Program-made: the position numbers and the translations under genes | Shown: positions 1 through 11,346 of the stretch, piece by piece | Layout: each line of letters starts with the position of its first letter | Position numbering within the stretch: position 1 is the first letter of the stretch | Source of the DNA: Capillidium heterosporum | Lineage: Eukaryota; Entomophthoromycota; Entomophthoromycetes; Entomophthorales; Capillidiaceae | Direction: 5' to 3' | Length of the DNA stretch: 64,000 nucleotides | NCBI GenBank assembly: GCA_016630905.1 | Contig: WBMQ01000004.1 | Location: 1,860,001-1,924,000, forward strand | The notes under the pieces: model-generated | Database searches by the model: none | Told to the model about the DNA's origin: nothing | The model's input: only the letters and a program-made list of their open reading frames with translations

Positions 1-492
1 TGGAACTGTCGACCAAACTTTACCTTTCATAACTTTGACCCAGCCTTCACATAACTTGTCCTTCAAATCAACGTTGTACTCACTCAATTCCGAAGTGTCA
101 AAAGTGTTGGTAGACATGTTGGTAAATGAGGAAGCTATACTGGACATGGACAACTTACGGCCGTGGCTATGTTTGGTTTTTAAAGGTAAGCTAGGAACTG
201 CTAAACTTTGTCGACGGCCTGAGCTTAAGTTGAACTGGCTTTCCTTAGCTATAGCTTCCATCGAATATAAATTGGGTAAGGAACCTCTTCTAATATTGGA
301 GTAGGTGGCTATGAGATGGACTTCTCTTTTGACTTTCAAGTGGAACTTGTGGAGGATCAGGTCGAGGTCCGAAAGGAGTTGTTGGAATTTGGGGCTTAGA
401 TTGGAGTCTTTGATGTTAAAGTCAGTATGTAAGCTGGATTTGAATTCCAGTAATACTTGGTTGTAGTCGTAACTTTTGTTGGTGGGTAGCAT
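1..492 (-). CDS. 5' part of an unknown protein gene, cut by the window edge
   Basis: An uninterrupted frame runs from an ATG at 492 down to base 1 (about 164 codons) without a stop, so the rest lies outside the window. The N-terminal half is mixed helical (MLPTNKSYDYNQ...). The middle is Ser/Thr/Arg-rich low complexity around SSGRRQSLAVPS and RKLSMSSIASS, which look like basophilic-kinase phosphorylation sites. Near the edge the sequence reads DLKDKLCEGWVKVMKGK. A GGTAAAG there could be a splice donor, so the last few codons may be intronic. I do not recognise the family. The long open frame and codon use like the neighbouring genes support it being real. Confidence 0.6.
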   Translation of the reverse strand, partial: MLPTNKSYDYNQVLLEFKSSLHTDFNIKDSNLSPKFQQLLSDLDLILHKFHLKVKREVHLIATYSNIRRGSLPNLYSMEAIAKESQFNLSSGRRQSLAVPSLPLKTKHSHGRKLSMSSIASSFTNMSTNTFDTSELSEYNVDLKDKLCEGWVKVMKGKVWSTVP

Positions 493-2099
493 GGCTGCAG
501 TCGTAAGTTGAATAAATAGTCTATGGTTCCTTTATGTACTTGTAAAGTTGAAAGAAGCTTGCTTTGAAAACTTTTAAAATTGCTAGGCTGTTCGTTATAT
601 ACTCTTTATAAAATGGCTATTTACAGTTGTGGTCCCTCTACCCTTTATCTACACTAATAGTGAAAAAATTGGTGCTAGGACTATCTCGAGTTGGAATTAG
701 ATTCACTTTATATAGGTGGCCTTGAGCTAATCTTTTGGCTTGCATTATTATGAAACTTAAGTTTCACAAGACGGATAAAATTTTAGTTATGCCATATAAA
801 TTTTATCCAATGGCTTGATACCATTATCAGTCGATCGATATTCTATTTGGTAATCCAATGATATCATAGTTCCATTTAAGATGTGAACCCTAGTTCAAAC
901 TTCAACCCTGAATCCAGATTTATAAACTGGAATTCCAATCAACTAAAATTTGTGGTGTAAGTGGACCAGGAACTATAGAGGTTGATACAAAAGAAATTTA
1001 TAGTTCCTTTGAGGAATGAAAAGGTGGTTTGGTTGTATCAGTTCTAGTATTTCTTGTTGGTGGGAAAGAAGCGTTTGTTTGTTGTGAGCACCTCTATATT
1101 TCTAAAGGGTGTATAAACTTAATTAAGGGAAGTGTATCGAAGCCCAACAATATGTATATTTACTAGAATCTCTATGAAATATACCTAATGCAGTATAATA
1201 CATAATTTGATACACTTACAGATAGATTATATACTAAAGCATTAAATTTTTCTGTGGATTTTCTCCTTACAAAAGGAGTAAGGTTTATACATTTTAATGT
1301 ATTAGCAAGACTACATCTGTTCTATTTAAAGTATAGCGTCAAAGTAAATTATAAGGTTTAGCATTATTATAATGGTGGATTTTGTGCCTTAATGGAAGCT
1401 TCCTATTATTTCTACAAGATATATATCTTACATCTTTGTAAAAGTTGTTTTAAACTAAAATATATCTTGATGGGATACGGCTATACAATAAACTTTATTT
1501 TGGCATAGTTTTTGTTGAGTTTATAAAATAATTTTACTTTGAACTGATATAAATATAGATATAGAGTGTCAATATACATTAGCAAACTTAGGCCTTTAAT
1601 ATTGGCGACAATAGGTTTATCAAATGATAGTTTTAATTTGATTAAATTAACCATTGATTCAACATTAGCTACCGTACTAATATTTTGGAAAGTAGCTACC
1701 CTTTAATACTGATCACCAATCCTTTACTCTGTTTCCCTCTAAAAATACAACCTATTTCTTTAGTGACTAGCAATATACCTATCAAGTTTTTATGGAAGGT
1801 ACATATGTAAATGATTTAGGAACTATGAACCTATACTGCAAATTGGAATTCTAGTTGGAGTGTATGTATCAACATATACTTTTGCAAACTTATCTTTTGA
1901 AGAACGTCTAATTTTACTTGCTGACATGTGCCATAAAGATAAACCCCATTCCTTTGTTTTCACCTTATAAGCATTTCGCCACTTGAAATTCAACAAAAAA
2001 GGACCAATCAAAGAGTTATGACATAGCAAATTCTAACCTAAAGGCTAAAGGAGTTGGAGCTTTATCACTTTGATTTCAATCAACTCAACAACGATAAAA
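493..2099. other. Intergenic, no gene seen
   Basis: AT-rich spacer between the divergent starts of the edge gene and SEC13. Only short frames without family resemblance occur. It presumably holds both promoters. No repeat or RNA gene was recognised. Confidence 0.6.
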
Positions 2100-3339
2100 A
2101 TGGTAACGCTAAGCACAAGGACATCAACTCACATTCTACAGGCAGCTGCAACTGGAACAACTTTAGGTTTCGACTCCCAACACGATGACATGATCGTAAA
2201 CTATACCAAGTCTACTGCAAAACTAAATTGGCTTTTTTATATTAGCATGACGTACAGATGGATTACTACGGCAAAAAGTTGGCAACCTGTTCGTCAGACC
2301 GTACCATTCGCTTATTCCAAGTCGATGGTCAAGAACAGAAACTCTTACAAGTACTTACCGGGTACCTTTAACTTCATATTTTAAATTTAAATTTTGAATT
2401 TTTAGCCATGAAGGTCCAGTTTGGCAAGTTTCTTGGGCCCATCCCAAATTTGGCAACATCTTAGCTTCCTGTTCATATGACGGTAAAGTTTTAATTTGGA
2501 AGGAGACCAATGGAACTTGGGCCCAGATTAAGGAGCATACCGCCCACTCTTCTTCAGGTATACTTTAGCAAGATTCTTTATTCAAAGTTTAATTTAGTAA
2601 ACTCCATCGCTTGGGCGCCCCATGAACTTGGCCCTATTTTAGCTTGTGCCTCATCAGATGGCAAAGTCTCTGTGCTTATCTACAAATGTATATTTATTAA
2701 ATTGAAAGGTTGCTAACGGCTATAAAGCGGATGGAACTTGGGAGAGTTCGATATTCGAAGCTCATGCCATCGGCTGCAACGCCGTCTCATGGGCGCCTCC
2801 TGTCATCCCCGGTTCTTTGACTCAGACTTCAGCTGCCGATATGACGAGCTCACGTCATCGTCGTTTTGCTACTGCTGGCTGTGACAACTCGGTCAAACTT
2901 TGGAACTGGAGGTTTTTTATTTTTTAACCATTGTGCTGACTCCTTTGTTAGAGAGGATACTCAGACTTGGAAAGAGGAAGAAGAGACTTTGGAAGGTCAT
3001 ACTGACTGGGTTCGTGATGTCGCATTTGCACCTGCCATCGGTCTCCCCAAGACGTACCTCGCCAGTTGCTCTCAAGTAATTTTTTAGACTTTGCATTGTC
3101 AAATCTTCTAACACGTGCCTTTGTTTTAGGATAAGACAGTTCTTATCTGGACTCAGGATGCTCCCGGCACTCCCTGGACAAAGACAGTTTTGAAGTCGGA
3201 TCGATTTGCCGACGTCGTTTGGAGATTGAGTTGGTCATTGGCTGGTAATATATTGGCGGTATCGTGTGGTAACAACGTCGTTTCGTTGTGGAAAGAAGGT
3301 ACCGATGGCCAGTGGGAGTGTGTATCAGAGATCAACTAG
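2100..3339 (+). CDS. SEC13: Sec13, COPII coat and nuclear pore WD40 protein
   Basis: Seven exons: 2100-2195, 2246-2361, 2406-2557, 2598-2687, 2728-2911, 2952-3075 and 3130-3339, giving 323 aa. The product is a six-bladed open beta-propeller that pairs with Sec31 in the COPII outer coat and with the Nup84/Nup107 complex in the nuclear pore. Family hallmarks are HDDMIHD at the start, [74 protein letters not shown] and a C-terminal [14 protein letters not shown]. The length is normal for Sec13. The start is uncertain. An in-frame ATG lies at 2070, and a 39-nt GT..AG stretch directly after the ATG at 2100 could be a further small intron. The fourth intron (2688-2727) carries a GCTAAC branch site. 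Confidence 0.95.
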
Positions 3340-3984
3340 TGGTTCTCATGTTCATACAGTACTTTGAGTTAAAACTACCAAATAGTTGATTTATTATTGA
3401 TGCTATAAAGTTTTCTAGTTTATAGTGTTAAAATGTAGTAGCGTCCGATTCTATGTGCATATGCTTTGATTGTATTTTTATAGTTAGTATATAGAGTTTT
3501 TGTTTTGATATTCTTAAGGCAACTATAAATCCTATGTTAAATAGTATCGCTACAGTATACCTTTACCATATTTGTTCACTATTAATATAGACTATAATTA
3601 AAATGAAATTGTGATTGTAAATACACATAGCATTATGTAGTAGTAATTTGCCAATTGGATTTTCATTGTAGGACTGCAACTGATCCCTTCTTCCAGTATC
3701 CATTTATATCAAATGTATGTATCGCACTACTATTGCTAGATAGCAAGTCAGAACCACCTTTCTTTGATCAAGCTATGTCAACAACTAGTATCAGCTCAAA
3801 TTTATTTTAACAACTTCACTAATCTTGATTGATAATCCATTTGTCAATTTTAGCAAGGTCAATTTGAGGTTGCTATCTCTAAATACTTTAAATATATTGC
3901 TTACATTTTACAATTCCCTTGTAATATATACAAAGAATATTTAAACCTAAACTATATTAAAGATTAATTTATTAAATAAACTAT
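3340..3984. other. Convergent intergenic spacer
   Basis: Separates the 3' ends of SEC13 and the Atg22-like gene. AT-rich, with no coding signal seen. It should hold both polyadenylation regions. Confidence 0.6.
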
Positions 3985-6165
3985 CTACACAGAAACCACA
4001 CTTAAACGAGAGATAAAATTAAACGAAGGGTAGGTAAAAGGGAAGATTAATTGATAGGGAGCACGCCACGGGTCGAAGAGGCTGGGATTGTTGGCATCAT
4101 GTGGTTTAGGGCCTGGTGGAGGTGGTAAAATGGGTAGATCAGTGGTCGTCTCTTTTTGGACCGGTTTAGTAAAGGTCATGGGGATGGAGGCTGGGGCGTT
4201 GGTAGGGACGTGGTGCGGGTTGACGTAGAGATCGTCGTCGTCGTACCGATCCCAACGATTGACATCGTGGTTGTCCTCATCATCATCTCGACCAGTAGTA
4301 GCCAGGTTATGAGCAACGGCGAAAGCGGCAGCCTGCTGCCTCCCCTCGGCGACGTCGACTCGGAATAGGACTAGGAAGGAGCATATAAGCATAGGGCCAA
4401 TGAAGAGGAACCCGAATCGCAAATCGTGAGTGAAGGAACTAATAAGTCCTACCGCGAAGGGGCCGATCCAAGAACTACCGTTGTCGGTAATCTCGTACAG
4501 GCCAAAGAATTGGTTTTCGTGGTTGGCTGGGATTAGTTCCGAAAACTGGACTCTAGAGTACGAGCTCAAAGCTCCCGATAGGAATCCGTTGAGTGCCGAG
4601 AAGAGGTAGATCTCCCATTTCTGGTGTAAACCAATCTTGTCAGTGACGAGACCCAGTAGACCGTAAACTGGCATGAAGCAAGATAGGAACGACAGCATCT
4701 TGAGCATGCTTAATGTCTCGAGCTGATATCGAGCCTGAATATGGCGCCATACGATTATACCGCTAGCTCCTGCTAGCATAGCCAGCATAAGGACGATAAA
4801 CAGCTCATTTAAAGTCAATCCAAGTTCCACTTTGGCGAAGAGAATGCCTACAGTACCGACTGAGGTCGAAGCGTCGCTGAGCAACATCCAGGACAGTAAA
4901 TACCAGAAGCAGTTCGATAGGGGGCGAGCCTCTTTAACCAATGAGTAACTCTGTTGCCACGAGTAGAGGAATACATTGGCACCGGCTGGGAACTGTGGAC
5001 CCTCACGATGATCCAACCATAGAAACTGGAGGAACTGACCACATAGCCAGAACACCCCAACTACCACGCAGCATATCTGAAGCCTACCGTTGAAGGATTA
5101 GCACCTGAATATTTAAAGGCATTTTACCCAAATAGATCGTCACGTAAGTATAAAATACCACCACAAACCACCATCATTACCAAGGATGAAATGTACCCGT
5201 AAATCGATACGTTGGCGGAAATTTCGTTACCAACTTCATCTCGAACCTTAGCTAGAGAAACTGGATTGATGTAGATCTTTTGAGCATCTATGGACTTGCG
5301 GTGGTACCTTGTCAAAATAGAAAGGTAGGCATAGTAGAAGGTAGTCATCACGCCGTAAGCGACATTGGTCAAAGTAGTTAGGAATAAAAGCAGCCACAAA
5401 TCACCCTGCCCGTTTATGAATATCAGCATTATTACCGAAATTGCACCAACTAATGAAGAACCTAGCAACATACGTTTCCTATACTCTGAGATACAATAAT
5501 TACATTAATAAAAATATATATATTACAAATTTACTTCCAAAGTCGGCTAAAGAAGACAGTCCAGTCAGAAATATAGCTTGTAAAAGCACAGATAGTGCCA
5601 CCGCAATCAACGAAAAGGATGAAGTATCGAGGTTGATACCAAATATAGGTATCTGACAGGCATGGCTTTCCCCAGAGGTGTTACATGGGGTTATGCCATC
5701 GGCTTGAAAACCTGCTCTTGCGGCGTACCCTTCCAATAAAACTGGAACTGCAATAACGAGCGCTATAGCGCTATATGGATCACTCTGCAATAAAAAGTTA
5801 GTTTCTTCTACATTAAAATATTCAATTACTGATATACCGATCATATTGAATCCCCAAAGCTCCCTGTTGGTAGCGTATTTGACTTCGTAATTTAGCTGCT
5901 CTTCGATAAAACTATCTTGAGATACTGTCGATTCGGTGCTACTTCTACTTACTAATGCCTCAGTCTCACTCATGTTGGGGAAACTATTCAATTTATCTAT
6001 CGTCATTTCTATATCCCCTAGATTGTCCAAATTCTTTTCTTGGTTGAAATTGGCATCACTTGGTTGGTAGGTCTCGAGCTGGCTCTTTAAGTAGGAGCTG
6101 GCATCTAAACTCTCCTCTAAACGAATAGTTATATCTTCTTTATTGTCGGGTATCGAATTGTCCAT
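3985..6165 (-). CDS. ATG22: Atg22-like vacuolar permease (MFS fold)
   Basis: Four exons read right to left: 6165-5830, 5784-5535, 5485-5128 and 5083-3985 (680 aa). Atg22 exports amino acids released by autophagic breakdown from the vacuole. An acidic/Ser-rich cytosolic N-tail (about 110 aa) precedes the membrane core. The core starts at NRELWGFNMIGISSDPY, aligning with the yeast GWYSYAFASEPF region only when the 45-nt intron 5829-5785 (ACTAAC branch) is removed. Later landmarks are ADFGKYRKR, VAYGVMTTFYYAYLS and FFGLYEITDNGSSWIGP, the last being the most diagnostic Atg22 signature. Multiple hydrophobic helices fit the 12-TM plan. The C-tail is unusually long, Asp/Asn- and Pro-rich (DDEDNHDVNRWDRYDDDD). 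Confidence 0.88.
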
Positions 6166-7027
6166 TGAGTGTTGCTCTTACTGAAGCCGATCTATCCAAT
6201 ACTGTTTTCTCTATTTATAGGGTTGGTCTCTTGTGTAGCTACCAAATTAATTTACCAAAACGATACCTCAATAAATTGTCTTGGATTGCCAAAGTCGACA
6301 ATTTATTTATAGTTTTCACACTGCATCCTTGCTGAAATTTCCTTTCTAGGTGCTATTCTTATCGAGACGGCAAAACTAGAGTTCTTGAAATATAGTCAAT
6401 GAATTCCGCCATTACAACTCCAATATCAAACTGAAAACTTATAATAGTGTGGCTAATAGTTTACTTGGCATCTGTATCGTTCAAAAGCTCTATACGTAGG
6501 AACATAGGTTTTAAAGCAAATGAGGCTAGTAAAAGTTTAGGTGATAAGTACTTTCAATATAAAATGGAGCTACTTGGCAGTGAATACCGGTTGGCTTTAA
6601 AATTTGATGTGACTGAATATTTACTTAAGCATACCATACTTGCAAACTTTTTAATGAAAAGACAAAAGTGAGACAAATATTTAAAAATAGCTATATAAAA
6701 TGAATGTCTAATAAATATTCTAACAACTACTCGGTACTACAACTGCTTCAGGATAGCGGGGGATCTTTAGGTATAAATTGGAAATGTTGAATAAAAATGG
6801 ATAGATATATACTAGGTATATGGTAAACTTCGTACTGGATTTCTTGGTTTATGCTACTGACTTTATAACCAAAATACTGCTTCAAAGATTATCTGAAATG
6901 TCTTGTATGAACGACATCGAGTCCTTATAGAAATGTATTAAAGAAATATAATATAAAGCTATATACCTAGTACATTAACTAACGAAACTACACTATGACA
7001 TCTATTATATTTATTAATTAATAGGTA
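6166..7027. other. Intergenic, no gene seen
   Basis: Lies between the Atg22-like start and the Snu114 stop codon. A 74-codon frame at 6447-6671 shows no family resemblance and is probably chance. Confidence 0.55.
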
Positions 7028-10000
7028 TCAAAGGGACTGTGCCAGTTCAGCTAGCATAGGGTCATCAAAGAACTTGGTGATGGATACATCCTCCGATAAC
7101 CCCTACAAAGTTTAAATTAGAATATGGGAAATTAGATCTCCAAATAGTTTACCTTACGACGCCTAGTCTTAAGCAAGAAGTCCCTTGCCAACGCTTGACC
7201 TGCACTGGGTTCCAAAGGTCGTAATTCGGCAGTCTTATCTAACGGATCTCCCGGTACAATCTAAAATGGTACCCGTGAGTTTAAAGATAAATTTTATCAA
7301 TCCTACCTCCCAGTGGTCGAATATCTGTTGACAGAACGCTTGACCCTGGGTATGCATACGTAGATCGGTTTCAAACCCGTTGGCATCGATGACAGGGATG
7401 TAGGCTTTGATGGTGTAAAGTGGTGAACCGGCCTTGGGTATATCTTGAACGACGTGACCTCTGTTTTAAAAGATAAGCATGGTAGACAGCATATGTGGAT
7501 TACCTTCTACGAGCAAGAACCGTGTAGATAACGGGAACACAGTCGGCTGGGGCTTGGATCTCTATGTAGTATATAGGCTCCATTAACCTGGGGTTGGCCT
7601 AAATATATAATTACTAATTTGATAGAAAATTGAAGCTACGGTTAAAAAGGCCGAATAACAGACACGTCTAGAGGTTGGGATAACTTGGCCAGCACCTCGG
7701 AGAATCGATTCGTTGGCTAAGACGGCATCCAAAATTCGGAACTTGACGTTTCGGATATCTAAACTAATGAGTATATAAATATAGTAGAACCTCACTTTCA
7801 TCACAAAGCGGACCTTCACGCATCCCCCATTGGAAACCCTGTTGGATGTATTCCTTGACGCTGTTCAAAGTTTTCTTATCGACCTAAAATCTGTTAGCCA
7901 TAATGCAATATGCCACAATTACTTCAGATGGTATAGTGTCGTTGATCAAGACGTTGGGACCGTTCTCTTCGGGTCCGAAAGCCCAGATGGATCGAGATGC
8001 TAGAACGTCCCAGTGGAATCTATCTTGGAAGTGTTGGCTAACCTTTTTGATGCCCATGTCAAGCTGGATACGACGGGACTCAATGTCTTCGGCAATACCC
8101 TTATCTAAAGGTTCGGCTATGAAAGTCAACTTATTTCTAAAAGATACAACTTTAACATTTTAAAAGTATTTTCAGTTACTGTTTGTTGGGAGTTTCGGCG
8201 AAACATTTAACAGATGATGTTTCAACAACCGTCTCACAGAATCTTACTACCGGATCCGAGACCTTGATGTCGATTTCAGCATACAGTCGTCTCAGGTCAT
8301 GCAAGATGCAGTCGAGGTACAACTCACCGGTTCCTAATATGATGTGTTCACCAGACTCTTCAGTCTGTAATGTCTAAATTAGCTTTTATGCAATGTGTAT
8401 ATTTACTTTGGTTTTGGATATGGGATAAGTTTTGTCGATCTTCCTCAACCCATCCAACATCTTTGGCAACTCGGTAGGATTTACAGGTTCAACAGCGACC
8501 TTTAGTACAGCTTCAGTATTAAACTGCAAGGGACGGAAAATATAGCAGTCTTCACCGTAGCTTCCAATGCTTGTAATGGTTGCGGTCTTGACGATTGAGC
8601 TATCAACTCCACCGATCAACACCCAGTTACCAGCTGGAACTCTATCGATGGGTATGTAGTATCTAATAACAGTTCCAGTCAATTCACAATTTTTATAAAT
8701 GCAATTACCTTGATTCATGGATCCACAAGTCATTAATGTATTGGGTCGACATATCTTCTTCATCATCGACTGTATATTTCTCACCGAGTACTCGGACTTG
8801 AGCGCCTTTCCTTAAAGTACCAGACATAACTCTACCAAAGGCATTGAAAGTAGTAGCATCTTGGGAACTGTACAGTTTGGTAATCTGTACCATAAGAGGG
8901 CCTTCAGGGTCGAGTGCTGTCATAGCCTTTGATCTCAGTGAATCAGTAGGCCCAGTATAGTAGTTCAGTGCCTAGATTAATTAGTATACGCTTTTACCTT
9001 TAACTTACTTTTGCTTCGGCGTTTTCTACAGGTGATGGTATGTTGTGCTTTACCATTTCGACAAAGGCGGAACAATCACCAAAGAACTGCTCCAAGACCA
9101 ACTTTAACAACAACTTAGGCTCCAGCTTGTAATGTTTAGCCTTCAGGTAAATTCCTAAACTAGCCAAAGTAACTTTGAGTTTATCTTCGGACTCACTTAG
9201 CACCTTGGCAATACCTTTTAATAAATGCTTTAATTTAAAAAATACCTGGGTGTAGATCTTATATAGAGGTTCTAAAATGAACTGAACGAAGGTCCTGGGT
9301 CCTCTATTTGTAGCTGGGCTACGTTGGAAAGTGCGTTTCTCTGAGTTGAAATATATATCTCCCCACAATCTCTTGGAAAACTCTTCGGGGTCAATTTTAC
9401 CTAAATTACAGAGTCAATAGGATTCATACATGAGTTATTACCAAATGTATCTGAGTACATCTTAGCAAACGAGTAGAGAGAGAAGCACCAACCCATTTGA
9501 CTAGAAGCGAAACAAACGTTGCCTAGCTCTGGGGATAAGCGTTGCTTAGTATTACCGCTAGGACATTGACTATCAAATTTTATGTTTAAAAACAGCATTT
9601 CTCAAAATATTACCTTATTATCGAATTAATTTCCTCTATAGTATGGCGTAATTTATAGTAAGCATCGGCTACAGGTAGTTTAAGTTCGAGTATCAGACGA
9701 TCTACTTTGTTGATAACCAGGGTCAGTGGTAAATGTTCGTTTACAGCATGGCGAATTAGCTGCTCAGTATTAGCCATAACCTAAATTTAAATTTAATAAG
9801 AGTTATCCAAACCAAAACTACCCCTTCTATGGCATCAACAACTAGGACCGCACCATCTGCTAAGCGTAGTGAAGTAGTTGTTTCGTCAATAAAGTCGACA
9901 TGTCCTAGGTTTTATGTTAGTTTACCAACATTGGTTAAACAATAAATATAATACCTGGAGTATCCATAACGTGTAGCAGATACGACTTTCCTTTACAGTC

Positions 10001-10745
10001 AGGTAAAACCAAAGACATTGGGGAACTCTTAACTGATAAACCACGTTGACGCTCTAAATTATGAGTGTCGGTATAACGGGACTAAAACACATGAGCTAAG
10101 TTAATTGTAAAAGTTACCAAATGTTCAGCAGTTAGATCTAAGTCGTGAGTATGGTGGACTAGCATATCCATAAATGAAGTTTTTCCATGATGTAGGTGTC
10201 CTAGAAGGACAACATTTCTTATCATCTCTGGGTATTTGAAGAGATCTACTAGGTACCTGAACGTAAAATTAGTACTAAAATAAAATTATCGGTACTCTTT
10301 TTTGTAGACGGTTGCAGGTAAATTATCCTCCAATATCTGATACTTTTTAACTTTTATAGGCTGAACTACAGGTTCGGATAGGGGTTGGGTATCTTCCTCC
10401 TGAACTAGAGCCTCTACCTCAGCACCGTACACTTCTTCGGCGCTAGGATAGTACTTTTTATCCTCATGTAAAATAACTTGGTTACGTTTCTCCTCTAAGT
10501 CGAAAAATTTTAGCTACAAATCTAAATAACATGTAGATTGAAATTTGAAGGTAAAAGTTTGAATTTTCATTACCATCATCTAAGACCATAAGTGCCGTTT
10601 GTTCTTGAAGGGGTTGGAACTCTTCATCCTCATCATCTTCAATACCGAACGCAACCTTCTCTTCTACTTCCTCAAGCTCTTCCTCTGAACTTTGAATGTC
10701 AGGGCCAATGTAATTTCCAAACTCGTCGTACAACTCTTCGTCCAT
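7028..10745 (-). CDS. SNU114: Snu114/EFTUD2, U5 snRNP GTPase
   Basis: Nineteen exons: 10745-10574, 10494-10296, 10256-10118, 10081-9955, 9904-9822, 9780-9614, 9569-9442, 9400-9246, 9203-9009, 8971-8709, 8662-8407, 8364-8180, 8136-7923, 7883-7796, 7758-7640, 7598-7504, 7460-7307, 7260-7153 and 7102-7028. They give 973 aa, against 972 in human. This EF-2-like GTPase controls Brr2 during spliceosome activation and disassembly. Seen are the start [11 protein letters not shown], an acidic N-region, the P-loop GHLHHGKTS, the G3 motif VMDTPGHVDF, the G4 motif INKVDR, LLGN-like [40 protein letters not shown] and the C-terminal [23 protein letters not shown]. Introns are 36-79 nt. The intron at 9245-9204 reads through in frame and is recognised only by homology. 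Confidence 0.96.
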
Positions 10746-11346
10746 TCTCGATACAAATTTCTAACCAACTTTGAGAAACAACTTGTAAAAATTTTAGAAC
10801 AAGTTTATTAGTGTCGTCATAGTTTAAGTTTACGAAGTTGAAGCGAATGATTATCTGCACAAAGTTTTATATAAAATCAGATTTAATTGTTGACTGATAC
10901 TGGTGCATTATAGGCCTAAACTTGCATTGAGAAATCTGTCGATTTCCACTCTATTTAAACTTTTAGATACAACTATCTGAACTCTTCAATATTATTTCCT
11001 TTAGTCTGTTGTATATAGATCCATTGGGATTGTTAAAGAAGAAGAGAAGAATGATACTTGAAATTCGAACTTGAGGATCTAAGACTAGATGCCATCTATT
11101 TACACTATAACAAACCAGAATGGTAGATTCTTTTAAAAATACAAATGAAATGCCTTTTCTACTTCAGCACCAACGGTGCATATTTGAATGCCATACAAAC
11201 AAAACTTGACTGGGCTATTAGAAACTAGACAGGTTTTGTTTGAACGACACTCATTCTATAAAGTTTAAGGCTCCTTCAAATATGAGCCATTTTCCTGCTT
11301 TAAATGTAGTTTACCTCCTCTTTGTGCTATAGCAAAACTTCTAAGC
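10746..11346. other. Divergent promoter region
   Basis: Lies between the Snu114 start and the first possible ATG of the pseudokinase gene. No coding frame with family resemblance and no repeat seen. Confidence 0.5.

Noticed and set aside
6447-6671. 74-codon plus-strand frame
   Set aside because: No ATG-context, homology or codon-bias support; AT-rich spacer.
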